In this document: positions 1-6,676 of the stretch, in pieces
How positions within the stretch are numbered: the first letter of the stretch is position 1
Layout of the letters: each line of letters opens with the position of its first letter
NCBI GenBank assembly: GCA_964388105.1
Contig: CAYLYQ010000045.1
Location: 1 to 17,083 of the forward strand
Source of the DNA: ZC4RG35 sp964388105
GTDB taxonomy: Bacteria; Actinomycetota; Acidimicrobiia; Spongiisociales; ZC4RG35
Length of the DNA stretch: 17,083 nt
Direction: 5' to 3'
Made by a program: the position numbers and the translations under genes
Notes under the pieces: model-generated
Database searches by the model: none
What the model was told of the DNA's origin: nothing
What the model saw: only the letters and a program-made list of their open reading frames with translations

Positions 1-57
1 CCCGTGCGCAGCACGGGGGAGTACCCCGAAGGGGGGAGGGGGCGCGAGCGAAGCGAG
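1..57 (+). repeat. G-rich palindromic dispersed repeat, left copy
   Basis: The first 17 bases form a perfect hairpin, CCCGTGC/GCACGGG with loop GCA. It is followed by AGTACCCCGAA, a run of six G, A, and five G, then CGCGAGC. Bases 15-49 are identical over 35 nt to 17029-17063 at the other end of the window. A second small hairpin, CCCC-GAA-GGGG, lies at 24-34. The element ends directly against the stop codon of the DUF885 gene, which is transcribed towards it. The left edge is cut by the window, so the full length is unknown. The G-tracts could form a G-quadruplex; this is inference. Confidence 0.8.
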
Positions 58-1701
58 CTAGAGAATCTCGTGGCGCAGAGTGTCGAGGCGCACCGCGCCC
101 ATGCCCAGCACCTTGGAGTGGAACTCCTTCAGGTCGAACCCGTCGCCGAGTCGGGACCTGGACTCCGCCCGGATGGCCAGGATCTCCCGCTCCCCCAGCT
201 TGTAGGTAGGCGCCTGACCGGGCCAGCCCAGGTAGCGGAGGACTTCGGCTTCGGCCTCGACGGGGTTCTGCATCCCGTAGTGCTCCATGAAGGCGACCGC
301 GTTCTCGAACGACCAAGGCTCCCCGGCAGCGATCAACGAGGAGTCGGCGATGTCGAGCCCGAGGTGCAGGCCGATGTCGACCACGACCCGAGACGCCCGG
401 TACATCTGCTTGGCGAGCATCCCGAAGTACTGGGCGGGGTCGGACAGGTAGCCGAGCTCACCCATCAGGACCTCGGCATACATCCCCCAGCCCTCGGTGT
501 AGCCGACGCAGTGGACGAGGAGGCGCTGGGCCTGACAGAGGTCATCCTTTAGGTAGCGAGCCGTCGCGATCTGGAGGTGGTGGCCCGGGAACCCTTCGTG
601 ATAGGCGGTGGAGCGGTGCTGGTACAGGGGGAAGGTCGTCTGGTCGCCGATCGAGTACCAAACCCCTCCCGGGCGGCTCAGGTCATCGGACGGGCCCATG
701 TAATAGACACCGAGCGCTCCACCGGGAGGAGCGATCTGGACGGTCAACGTCCGGATCTCGTCGGGCACTTCGAAGTGAACACCGGCCAGATCCTCCACCG
801 CCTGGTCGAGCACCTGGCGGACGAATGCGACCAGCTCGTCGGTGGAGTGGGCCTGTCCCGCCGGGTCCTCGTCCAGATGCCGCCTGACTTCCTGCCACCC
901 CGCGCCGGGCAGGATCTCGCTGCCGACCCGCTCCATCTCGCCGATGAGCCGGGCCAGTTCCGCCCAGCCCCACTCGTAGGCCTCCACCGGGTCGGTCTCC
1001 TTGCCCACGAGGTTGCTCAGCGCCCTGGCGTAGAGCTCGGCGCCGACGCCGTCTTCGGTGGGGGCGTTGGGCAGGTAATCGGCGGTGAGCCAGTCGGCGA
1101 ACCCGGCCGCTGCCTCTCGGGCTGCGGCGAGGGCGGCTTCCGCCCGCGGAGTGTCACCGACGCGCCGGGCGACGCCGGCCAGTGCCGAATCGGGCCCCGC
1201 CAGGTGGCGCGCTTGCTCGGCCACGGAGGCCGCCTGGCGGCGTGCCACCGAGATCCCCTGCGCCTGGCCCGCCGCTGCGGTCGCCCGCATGTCGGCGAGG
1301 GCACCGGGCACACCTTCCAGCCGGCGGACGATGGCGTCGTCGGCGTCGGGCGTGCCTGAGGGCATGACGTCGAATACGTTCCGCAGGAGGTGCAGCGGCC
1401 CACCGAGGTGGCGGAGCGCCCGAAAGTGGTCACCCTGTTCGAAGTCCTCGACGCGCTCGCGTAGCTCGCTGATCACAGACCGGGCCGCCAGGCGCTGCCG
1501 ATCGTCCGGGTGATCGAGGTGCGGCTCGAGCTCCTCCATGTACTGGCGGCACAGCCGGGCCTGGTCCTCGAAACCTTCCGTCGAGAAGACCGCTCCCCAC
1601 GAGCCGTGGTCCCCGTCCAGGCCCCAGAATGTGGCCAGCGGAGGGTAGAGAGCGGCCAGTTCGGCCACGAGCCGGTCGGTGATCTGAAATGGTGTGCTCA
1701 C
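58..1701 (-). CDS. DUF885 family protein, putative zinc metallopeptidase
   Basis: This 547-residue protein belongs to the DUF885 family, whose members are thought to be zinc-dependent peptidases; the substrate is unknown here. The diagnostic motif is YHEGFPGHHLQIA, with HEGxPGHH at residues 368-375, followed by EGWGMYAE at 403-410, which supplies a likely third metal ligand. The C-terminal PTYKLGEREI (about 498-507) is also typical of the family. The length matches full-length relatives. I see no signal peptide, so it is probably cytoplasmic. The start is GTG at 1701; the ATG two bases upstream runs at once into TGA. The gene lies 32 bases downstream of the DUF5698/DUF2179 gene on the same strand, so the two may be co-transcribed, although a TAGCGT hexamer 6 bases before the GTG could give a separate leaderless transcript. 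Confidence 0.92.
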   Translation of the reverse strand: MSTPFQITDRLVAELAALYPPLATFWGLDGDHGSWGAVFSTEGFEDQARLCRQYMEELEPHLDHPDDRQRLAARSVISELRERVEDFEQGDHFRALRHLGGPLHLLRNVFDVMPSGTPDADDAIVRRLEGVPGALADMRATAAAGQAQGISVARRQAASVAEQARHLAGPDSALAGVARRVGDTPRAEAALAAAREAAAGFADWLTADYLPNAPTEDGVGAELYARALSNLVGKETDPVEAYEWGWAELARLIGEMERVGSEILPGAGWQEVRRHLDEDPAGQAHSTDELVAFVRQVLDQAVEDLAGVHFEVPDEIRTLTVQIAPPGGALGVYYMGPSDDLSRPGGVWYSIGDQTTFPLYQHRSTAYHEGFPGHHLQIATARYLKDDLCQAQRLLVHCVGYTEGWGMYAEVLMGELGYLSDPAQYFGMLAKQMYRASRVVVDIGLHLGLDIADSSLIAAGEPWSFENAVAFMEHYGMQNPVEAEAEVLRYLGWPGQAPTYKLGEREILAIRAESRSRLGDGFDLKEFHSKVLGMGAVRLDTLRHEIL

Positions 1702-1707
1702 ATGGCC

Positions 1708-1713
1708 ACGCTA
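1708..1713 (-). promoter_or_regulatory. Candidate -10 (TAGCGT) for leaderless DUF885 mRNA
   Basis: On the minus strand TAGCGT fits the TANNNT -10 consensus and is separated from the GTG start by exactly 6 bases. That spacing puts the transcription start on the G of the start codon. No convincing -35 is visible and there is no Shine-Dalgarno sequence. Confidence 0.4.
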
Positions 1714-1733
1714 GCCATGGGGAGATCACAGGA

Positions 1734-2258
1734 TCAGCGGCGAACGGCCCTGTCGAACCGCTGACGCCAGTCCGGCGCCGCGGTGTCCTCGATGGTGAGA
1801 TAGGCGTCGGGGGCGACCTCGTTGACCACCTCCAACACCTCGTCGACCCTCTTGCGGGGGATCACGGTGAACATGACGCGGACGTCACCATCGCGCCCGT
1901 CCCCGTTGAGCACTGTCGCCCCGAAGCCTCGCGCCCGAATGGCAGGCGCCACCGAGGGGTCGTCGCTGCGTGTGATGACCCGGATCAGCGTCTGCCCGAT
2001 GGCGAGCCACTCCTCCACCATGGAACCGAAGTAGGTGCCCGCGGCGAACCCGGCGGCGAACGCCACCATGCGCAGGGGGTCGTCCAGGCCGGTGAGGACC
2101 CGGGATACGGCGACCACCCAGATCAGGCACTCGAAGAACCCGATGATCGCCGCAGCCCCTTTTCGACCACGGGAGAGAAGGACGATCCTGACGGTGGCCA
2201 TGCCGACGTCGATTGCCCGAAGAATGAAGATGACGAAGAGATCGAGGGCGAGTGTCAT
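1734..2258 (-). CDS. UPF0316-type membrane protein (DUF5698 + DUF2179)
   Basis: This 174-residue protein has the layout of the UPF0316 family. An N-terminal membrane part (about residues 1-92) has hydrophobic segments near 3-19, 36-54 and 64-82 and conserved-looking features RAIDVGMATVRIVLLSRG and GFFECLIWVVAV, as in DUF5698. A C-terminal soluble part (about 100-160; ARGFGATVLNGDGRDGDVRVMFTV, then KRVDEVLEVVNEVAPDAYLTIED) matches DUF2179. The biochemical role of the family is not established, although DUF2179 domains are often attached to small membrane proteins. The frame stays open far upstream, antisense to the next gene, but the ATG at 2258 begins the recognisable family N-terminus and lies 9 bases after a TACTCT hexamer. 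It is divergent from the oxidoreductase gene and heads a probable two-gene unit with the DUF885 gene. Confidence 0.9.
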   Translation of the reverse strand: MTLALDLFVIFILRAIDVGMATVRIVLLSRGRKGAAAIIGFFECLIWVVAVSRVLTGLDDPLRMVAFAAGFAAGTYFGSMVEEWLAIGQTLIRVITRSDDPSVAPAIRARGFGATVLNGDGRDGDVRVMFTVIPRKRVDEVLEVVNEVAPDAYLTIEDTAAPDWRQRFDRAVRR

Positions 2259-2267
2259 GGTGCAGCC

Positions 2268-2273
2268 AGAGTA
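2268..2273 (-). promoter_or_regulatory. Candidate -10 (TACTCT) for the DUF5698/DUF2179 gene
   Basis: TACTCT on the minus strand fits TANNNT and ends 9 bases before the ATG, which predicts a leader of only about 3 bases. The 84-base divergent region 2259-2342 holds this site and the opposing TAAGGT. Confidence 0.4.
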
Positions 2274-2330
2274 GGCCCGGCGCTGTTGGCCCCCGGGGAG
2301 CCGACGGACGAACCGGAGCGGGCGTCGATA

Positions 2331-2336
2331 TAAGGT
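2331..2336 (+). promoter_or_regulatory. Candidate -10 (TAAGGT) for leaderless oxidoreductase mRNA
   Basis: TAAGGT fits TANNNT and is followed by 6 bases and then the ATG, so transcription would begin on the A of the start codon. No Shine-Dalgarno sequence precedes the ATG. No clear -35 is visible. Confidence 0.5.
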
Positions 2337-2342
2337 CGCGGC

Positions 2343-3386
2343 ATGAGATTCGGAGCATTCGCCCCCCAGGGATGGCGCTGGGACCTCGCCGGCATCGAAG
2401 TCACGGAGCATTGGGGGATCATCAAGGATCGGGCCGCCCTCATCGAGCGGAGCGGTTTCGAGAGTCTCTGGGTGTACGACCACTTCCACAACTGGCCCTC
2501 CGGGTGGTGGGTCGAGCACCGGCGAGCGGCGGAAGCCGGGGAACCGACGGACGATCTCCCGGCGCCCGTCACCGACGTCACCTACGAGGCGTGGACGATG
2601 ATGGCCGCCCTCGCCGCAGTCACCGATACGGTGCGACTGGGCCAGATGTGCACCTGCAACACCTATCGCCCACCCGCATATCTCGCCAAGGTCGCCGCCA
2701 CGATCGACGTCTTCTCCGGGGGCAGGGTCGAGATGGGAATCGGCGCAGGCTGGTACGAGGAAGAGCACGACGGGTACGGCTACGAGTTCCTCCCGCCACC
2801 CGGCCGCCTGGGGATGCTTCGCGAAGGCATCGAGATCATGAAGGCGATGTGGACCGAAGACGTCGTCGACTACAACGGAAAGCACTACCAGTTGCGGGGA
2901 GGCATTTGCGACCCGAAACCCCTCCAGGAGCCGCACATCCCGGTGTGGGTCGCCGGGGGCGGGGAGCAGGTCACCCTCCGCATCGCGGCGCGGCACGCGG
3001 ACTACACGAACTTCGGGATGGACGCCGAAGCTTTCAAGCACAAGTCGGAACTCCTGGCGGGCCACTGCGCTGACCTGGGCACCGACTTCGAAGGAATAGT
3101 CCGGACGGCCAACTTCAACATCATGGTCGGTGAGACCGAGGCCGAGGTCGAGGACAAGATCGCCTGGTACGCCGACCACCTCGCGAAACGAATGCCCGAA
3201 CAGCGCGCGACACGCTTCGCCGGCAACTACCGGGCGATGTCGGGCACCCCGGAACAGGTCGTGGAGAACATCAGGGCCTGGGAGGCCGAGGGCCTCGCTT
3301 ATGGCATCGTCAACTTCGCCGATCTCGCCTACGACACCTCGAGCATCGAGCTGTTCGCCGAGCAGGTGATCCCGGCCCTCTCCTAG
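2343..3386 (+). CDS. LLM-class F420-dependent oxidoreductase, Rv1855c-like
   Basis: This 347-residue protein is a luciferase-like (TIM-barrel) flavin/F420 oxidoreductase of the group that includes Mycobacterium tuberculosis Rv1855c. These enzymes use deazaflavin F420 to transfer hydride to or from an organic substrate, which is unknown here. Support comes from ESLWVYDHFHN at residues 40-50, AWTMMAALAAVTDTVRLGQMCTCNTYRPPAYLAK at 83-116, the SGGRVEMGIGAGWYEEE segment at 125-141, and PVWVAGGGEQVTLRIAA at 200-216. The loop at about 50-78 (WPSGWW...DLPAPV) seems longer than in relatives I remember and lies near the expected active-site mouth. There is no signal peptide, so it is cytoplasmic. It stands alone between divergent and convergent neighbours and ends in a strong hairpin. 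Its presence implies F420 synthesis elsewhere in the genome. Confidence 0.95.
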   Translation: MRFGAFAPQGWRWDLAGIEVTEHWGIIKDRAALIERSGFESLWVYDHFHNWPSGWWVEHRRAAEAGEPTDDLPAPVTDVTYEAWTMMAALAAVTDTVRLGQMCTCNTYRPPAYLAKVAATIDVFSGGRVEMGIGAGWYEEEHDGYGYEFLPPPGRLGMLREGIEIMKAMWTEDVVDYNGKHYQLRGGICDPKPLQEPHIPVWVAGGGEQVTLRIAARHADYTNFGMDAEAFKHKSELLAGHCADLGTDFEGIVRTANFNIMVGETEAEVEDKIAWYADHLAKRMPEQRATRFAGNYRAMSGTPEQVVENIRAWEAEGLAYGIVNFADLAYDTSSIELFAEQVIPALS

Positions 3387-3389
3387 GCG

Positions 3390-3418
3390 AAGGGCCCGGC
3401 CTCAACGGCCGGGCCCTT
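3390..3418. terminator. Bidirectional hairpin terminator
   Basis: A perfect 12-bp stem, AAGGGCCCGGCC (3390-3401) and GGCCGGGCCCTT (3407-3418), has loop TCAAC. It starts 3 bases after the stop of the oxidoreductase gene and lies between convergent genes, so it could stop transcription from both sides. The tail after the stem is TTGCGTTC, a very weak U-tract on the plus strand. Confidence 0.8.
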
Positions 3419-3455
3419 GCGTTCATCCGGGTGGAGTCAGCTCCCGGAGAGTCTG

Positions 3456-4547
3456 TCAGTCGGCTCGCATGTCGGTCACCGCGGCGAGCGGGATGGTGAT
3501 CACGTAGATGGGTGATCCGTCCTGGGCCGACTCGGTGAAGACCTGGAGCTGCCGGTTGGCGACATCGATCCCCGAGACGTCCATCGTCAGCTCGAACAAC
3601 CCCCAGCACCCTGTTCCGCAGGAAGCCATCGTGTACCCGATCTCCTCGCCGTCGAGCCGGTAATTGACCACGGCTTCGAAGACGTTGGCCACACCGGTCG
3701 CTCTCAGGTTGCCGTCGGCACCGATCGACACCGGGGTGATGAGGATGACCGGGTTGAGCTCGTCGCGGAAGGTCGACGAGTCGACCGGGTCGACCAGCGA
3801 CAGCCCCTCGGACCCGAACGCGGTGACCGGCTGGCCGCCCACCGTGAACCGCACCTCTGCGACCTCGAACTGGAGGGTCGTGTAGATGATCTGGTTGAGC
3901 ATCGTGAAGTCGCCGAGCAGCCCACCGGCGCCTTCGAGGAACGCCTCGTTCATGTCGAGCACGGCCCTGGTCAGCCCCTGGTCGGTCGTCTCGAACGTCT
4001 TGCCGACGATCTCCACTCCCTCAGGCACCGCGCTGGTGAAGCCTGCAGGGATGTCGAAGGACAGGGAGCCCAAGTTGAACAGCATGTCCTCGGGCGAGTC
4101 GACCAGGTCGAGGGCGACACCCTCGTCGGCGTAGACGCTGACGTCGAAGGGGACAAGAGCCGGGTTGCCGGTAAAGGACCCTTGGGGCGCCTGGACGAAG
4201 AACACGGGCCAGCTGGCGAGGAGCTCACGCGGCTGAGCCGTGGTCGTGCTGCTGGTCGGAGTGCTCGTGGTCGTCGAGCCTGGCGTGGTCGTCGTCGAAG
4301 ACCCCGTGGGAACCGTGGTGGTGGTCGTGGTTTCGCCTCCGACCGGATCGCCCTGGTTGTTCCAGAGGAAAAGCGGCAGGGCAAGGGCGACGACGGCGAG
4401 CGCCGCCACCCCGAAGATGAGCGCCGGACTGCGGCGGGACGGGGCGTCGTTCTGTGACATCACAATCTCCTGTGGGAAGGGAGGGGGCTCGGGTGCCATC
4501 GAGACCATTCGTGCGATCAGGTCTCTGATCTTCTTCTGGTCGGTCAT
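3456..4547 (-). CDS. Single-pass membrane protein with GerMN and Gmad2 domains, possible anti-sigma partner
   Basis: This 363-residue protein has four parts: a cytoplasmic N-terminus (1-41, with IRDLIARMVSMAPEPPPFP), one membrane helix (42-62), a Thr/Ser/Pro spacer (about 73-104), and an exported region with a GerMN-like domain (about 115-250) and an immunoglobulin-like Gmad2 domain (about 265-354). GerMN and Gmad2 domains occur in spore germination and actinobacterial envelope proteins; their ligand is unclear. C310 and C314 could form a disulfide. The ATG at 4547 overlaps the sigma factor stop as ATGA, which suggests translational coupling. A sigma factor coupled to a membrane protein with a short cytoplasmic tail suggests an anti-sigma or sensor role; this is inference, as no known anti-sigma fold is visible. 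A second possible start at 4460 has the better ribosome binding site. Confidence 0.83.
   Translation of the reverse strand: MTDQKKIRDLIARMVSMAPEPPPFPQEIVMSQNDAPSRRSPALIFGVAALAVVALALPLFLWNNQGDPVGGETTTTTTVPTGSSTTTTPGSTTTSTPTSSTTTAQPRELLASWPVFFVQAPQGSFTGNPALVPFDVSVYADEGVALDLVDSPEDMLFNLGSLSFDIPAGFTSAVPEGVEIVGKTFETTDQGLTRAVLDMNEAFLEGAGGLLGDFTMLNQIIYTTLQFEVAEVRFTVGGQPVTAFGSEGLSLVDPVDSSTFRDELNPVILITPVSIGADGNLRATGVANVFEAVVNYRLDGEEIGYTMASCGTGCWGLFELTMDVSGIDVANRQLQVFTESAQDGSPIYVITIPLAAVTDMRAD
4467..4471 (-). promoter_or_regulatory. Shine-Dalgarno AGGAG for an internal start at 4460
   Basis: On the minus strand AGGAG is followed by 6 bases and an in-frame ATG at 4460 (residue 30, MSQNDAPS). It is a better ribosome binding site than the one before the coupled ATG at 4547. 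Initiation here would make a protein lacking most of the cytoplasmic tail while keeping the membrane helix. Confidence 0.45.
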
Positions 4548-4993
4548 GACAGCCACTCTCCAAGTCGTTTGCGGGCCCGGGCGAGGTGTCGCTTCACGGT
4601 TCCGGGCGAGACGCCCATCCGCATCGCCACCTCGTCGGGCGTCAGGTCGGCCCAATAGGTGAGGTAGACCGAAGCGCGCTGCTGCACCGAGAGCCTGGCC
4701 ACGGCGCGCAGCACGTCGAAGTCGACCTCGACCGGCGGCACCTCGTGCCGCGGGGCCGTCTTCATCTCTCTCAACCGTCGGGACAGCGTGCTCCTGTGGT
4801 GGTCGTTGGCCACCGAGAGCACGGTCCGATATAGATACGCCCGCCGGTTGGCGACCTCAGGCCATCCCTTCGACCGGAAAGCCCGCAAACAGGCGTCCGT
4901 GACCACGTCGGCAGCGTCGAAGGGCCCAACCAGAGTCGTTGCGTACTCGGTGAGCTCCCGTGCGTAGTTTCGGTAGACCTGTTCGTCGTCCAT
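4544..4993 (-). CDS. Short RNA polymerase sigma factor (SigE/ECF-like)
   Basis: This protein of about 149 residues has the two domains of extracytoplasmic-function-type sigma factors. Region 2 spans about 8-70 (YATTLVGPFDAADVVTDACLRAF...RRAYLYRTVLSVANDHHRS) and would bind the -10 element and core polymerase. Region 4 spans about 92-145, with helix-turn-helix LTPDEVAMRMGVSPGTVKRHLARARKRL, and would bind the -35. The ATG at 4993 (MDDEQVYRNYA) matches how such proteins usually begin. Another in-frame ATG lies at 5014, with AGGAG only one base before it, and the frame stays open into the N gap, so the start is not certain. Its stop overlaps the ATG of the GerMN/Gmad2 gene. The promoter is probably hidden in or beyond the gap. 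Confidence 0.9.
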   Translation of the reverse strand: MDDEQVYRNYARELTEYATTLVGPFDAADVVTDACLRAFRSKGWPEVANRRAYLYRTVLSVANDHHRSTLSRRLREMKTAPRHEVPPVEVDFDVLRAVARLSVQQRASVYLTYWADLTPDEVAMRMGVSPGTVKRHLARARKRLGEWLS

Positions 4994-5035
4994 CACGCCT
5001 GCGGCGGTGATCATGCTCCTGAGACGGAGCCAACC

Positions 5036-5135
5036 NNNNNNNNNNNNNNNNNNNNNNNNNNNNNNNNNNNNNNNNNNNNNNNNNNNNNNNNNNNNNNNNN
5101 NNNNNNNNNNNNNNNNNNNNNNNNNNNNNNNNNNN
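5036..5135. other. Assembly gap of 100 N
   Basis: Exactly 100 N indicates a conventional scaffold gap of unknown true length. It separates the 3' end of the LCP gene (stop at 5137-5139) from the 5' end of the sigma factor gene. Any promoter, or even a small gene, between them cannot be seen. Confidence 0.99.
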
Positions 5136-5136
5136 C

Positions 5137-6591
5137 TCAGTCGAAGGACTGGTCGCACGTGGCATCGAGGGCGTCGAGGCCCAGCCGCTCACGCGCCGCC
5201 ACCGGGTCGTCCATGAGCTGGTGGGCGTCGGCACGGATGCGGTCGATGTCGTAGAACACGCGACCCGGGGCCGCTCCCGTCGAGTACTCGGCCCGGGTGA
5301 TGCGGAGGCTGTCGATCCGATCCGTGCTCACCCTCGGCAAGAGGTCGATGAAGTCGACCAGCCGGTCCTGCGGGATGTCGGTGGACACGTTCTCCTTGAT
5401 CGCCTGCGCGATCGACCCGTAGTTGCGGAGGATCGTCAGCGGGCTGGCCTGATCGACCACTGCCCCGAGAACACACCGCTGGCGGTGCATCCGGGCGAAG
5501 TCGTCCGAGTGCCTTCGAATTCGGGCGTAGGCCAGGGCAAGGTGACCGTTCAAGTGCCGCTCCCCCGCCTCGATGACGACGCGCTCCACCGACCCGTCCT
5601 CGTGGGGATAGGTCTCGTCGACGATGGTCTTGGGGACATTGATCGTCACCCCGCCGAGGGCATCGACGATGCCGACGAACCCCTCGAGATCGACCTTGGC
5701 GTAGTAGTGGATCGGGATGCCGAAGATCTCCTGGAGCGACCCCTTGATGGCGTTGATGGGGGGCTCACCCGGGCCCGGGAAAGCGTCCGGGTAGCGCTCG
5801 GCCGCGTCGTACAGGTGGGTGATCAGATCCGGAAGGCAGTTGCAGTCCCAGATCCCCATCCCTTCCGGCAGCGGCGGGTTGGACAGCTGGCGGGGCACGG
5901 AGAACATCGCCACGTTCCCGCTGTCCGGGTCGATGCTGACCACGATCATCGTGTCGGTGCGGGTCCCCTGGCGACCAACCCCGGCGTCGGCGCCGAGCAG
6001 CACCAGGTTGAGGCGCTCCAAGCCGTCCCAGAGGTGCGGCGCCGCCGTCATAGTGGTCGTGGGCGGCACCGTCGTCGATGTGGACCCGGCCTCGGTCGTC
6101 ACGGTCGTCGAGGGCCCGGGGAGAGTCGTGGTCGTCTCCGGGGGAGCGGCCGATGGGCCTTCGGGGTCCTGGAACACGCTCCGAATGAGGTCGTACTGGG
6201 TCCAGGCGAAGTAGCCGAACCCGAGATGGGGGACGACCAACAGCACCATCGCCAGGGCCATCCCCGCCGCGGCCCAGGGACCGCGACCCGCGGACGGAGC
6301 AGCGGTGTACGAGCCCGCGATGACGATGGCGCGAAAGACCAGAAGCACCACGTTGACGACCATCAGCACCAGGAGGGCGTCGGGGTTGAACCACATCTTC
6401 ATCATTTCGAGCTGGAAGCCGGTGAGGATCACCAGAGCCGAGGCGACGAGGAACAGGTCGATCAGGTAGAGGCCGAACGCGGTTCGAGACTGGCCCACAT
6501 AGGCGTGGCCCCAGCCGGGGAGGGCCGCGCTGTACAGGGCGGCGGTCGATGCGCTCGGGGCGCGGTCGGCGGGTCTCTCGGGGGCGTGCAT
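5137..6591 (-). CDS. LytR-CpsA-Psr (LCP) family protein with multi-span membrane N-terminus
   Basis: LCP proteins move polyprenyl-linked glycopolymers such as teichoic acid, capsule or arabinogalactan onto peptidoglycan at the outer membrane face. This 484-residue protein has a soluble start, three hydrophobic segments (about 38-58, 72-92, 106-128), a Thr/Pro spacer (about 152-180) and the LCP domain (about 193-435). Motifs visible are RTDTM at 211-215, MFSVPRQ at 229-235 and LALAYARIRRHSDDFARMHRQRCVL at 351-375, which carry the Arg and Asp residues that bind the lipid pyrophosphate and Mg. With a cytoplasmic N-terminus, three spans place the domain outside. Most LCP proteins have one span, so the membrane part is larger than usual. 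The gene is divergent from the flippase/transferase fusion. The C-terminus is complete and ends 1 base from the N gap. Confidence 0.95.
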   Translation of the reverse strand: MHAPERPADRAPSASTAALYSAALPGWGHAYVGQSRTAFGLYLIDLFLVASALVILTGFQLEMMKMWFNPDALLVLMVVNVVLLVFRAIVIAGSYTAAPSAGRGPWAAAGMALAMVLLVVPHLGFGYFAWTQYDLIRSVFQDPEGPSAAPPETTTTLPGPSTTVTTEAGSTSTTVPPTTTMTAAPHLWDGLERLNLVLLGADAGVGRQGTRTDTMIVVSIDPDSGNVAMFSVPRQLSNPPLPEGMGIWDCNCLPDLITHLYDAAERYPDAFPGPGEPPINAIKGSLQEIFGIPIHYYAKVDLEGFVGIVDALGGVTINVPKTIVDETYPHEDGSVERVVIEAGERHLNGHLALAYARIRRHSDDFARMHRQRCVLGAVVDQASPLTILRNYGSIAQAIKENVSTDIPQDRLVDFIDLLPRVSTDRIDSLRITRAEYSTGAAPGRVFYDIDRIRADAHQLMDDPVAARERLGLDALDATCDQSFD

Positions 6592-6601
6592 GCGAGCTTC
6601 G

Positions 6602-6607
6602 ATGCTA
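6602..6607 (-). promoter_or_regulatory. Candidate -10 (TAGCAT) for the LCP gene
   Basis: TAGCAT on the minus strand fits TANNNT and ends 10 bases before the ATG at 6591, giving an expected leader of about 4 bases. A perfect GGAACCGGTTCC palindrome lies just upstream, near the -35 position. Confidence 0.4.
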
Positions 6608-6615
6608 AGAACGGT

Positions 6616-6627
6616 GGAACCGGTTCC
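6616..6627. promoter_or_regulatory. 12-bp perfect palindrome in divergent promoter region
   Basis: GGAACCGGTTCC is its own reverse complement and lies between the divergent LCP and flippase/transferase genes. GGAAC is the typical -35 core of many ECF sigma factors, here present on both strands, but I see no matching CGTC-type -10 at the right distance. It could instead bind a dimeric repressor or activator controlling both genes. Confidence 0.4.
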
Positions 6628-6659
6628 GGGCGTTCCTCAGCCCTGCCGGCCACCTGTCA

Positions 6660-6665
6660 TATTCT
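6660..6665 (+). promoter_or_regulatory. Candidate -10 (TATTCT) for the flippase/transferase gene
   Basis: TATTCT fits TANNNT and ends 11 bases before the ATG at 6677, giving an expected leader of about 5 bases. It supports this start over the in-frame ATG at 6590, which would overlap the LCP start codon. Confidence 0.45.
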
Positions 6666-6676
6666 CGATCATCCCA

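Noticed and set aside
2259..3179. An N-terminal extension of the DUF5698/DUF2179 protein by 307 codons
   Set aside because: The extension is antisense to the oxidoreductase gene and does not resemble a protein; the family N-terminus begins at 2258, after a plausible -10.
4548..4655. Extension of the GerMN protein upstream of 4547
   Set aside because: The extra 36 codons lie inside the sigma factor gene in another frame and read as Arg-rich shadow sequence.
6590..6676. An earlier in-frame ATG for the flippase/transferase fusion
   Set aside because: It would overlap the LCP start codon, lies upstream of the TATTCT site and adds residues with no likeness to the family. The ATG at 6677 is preferred.
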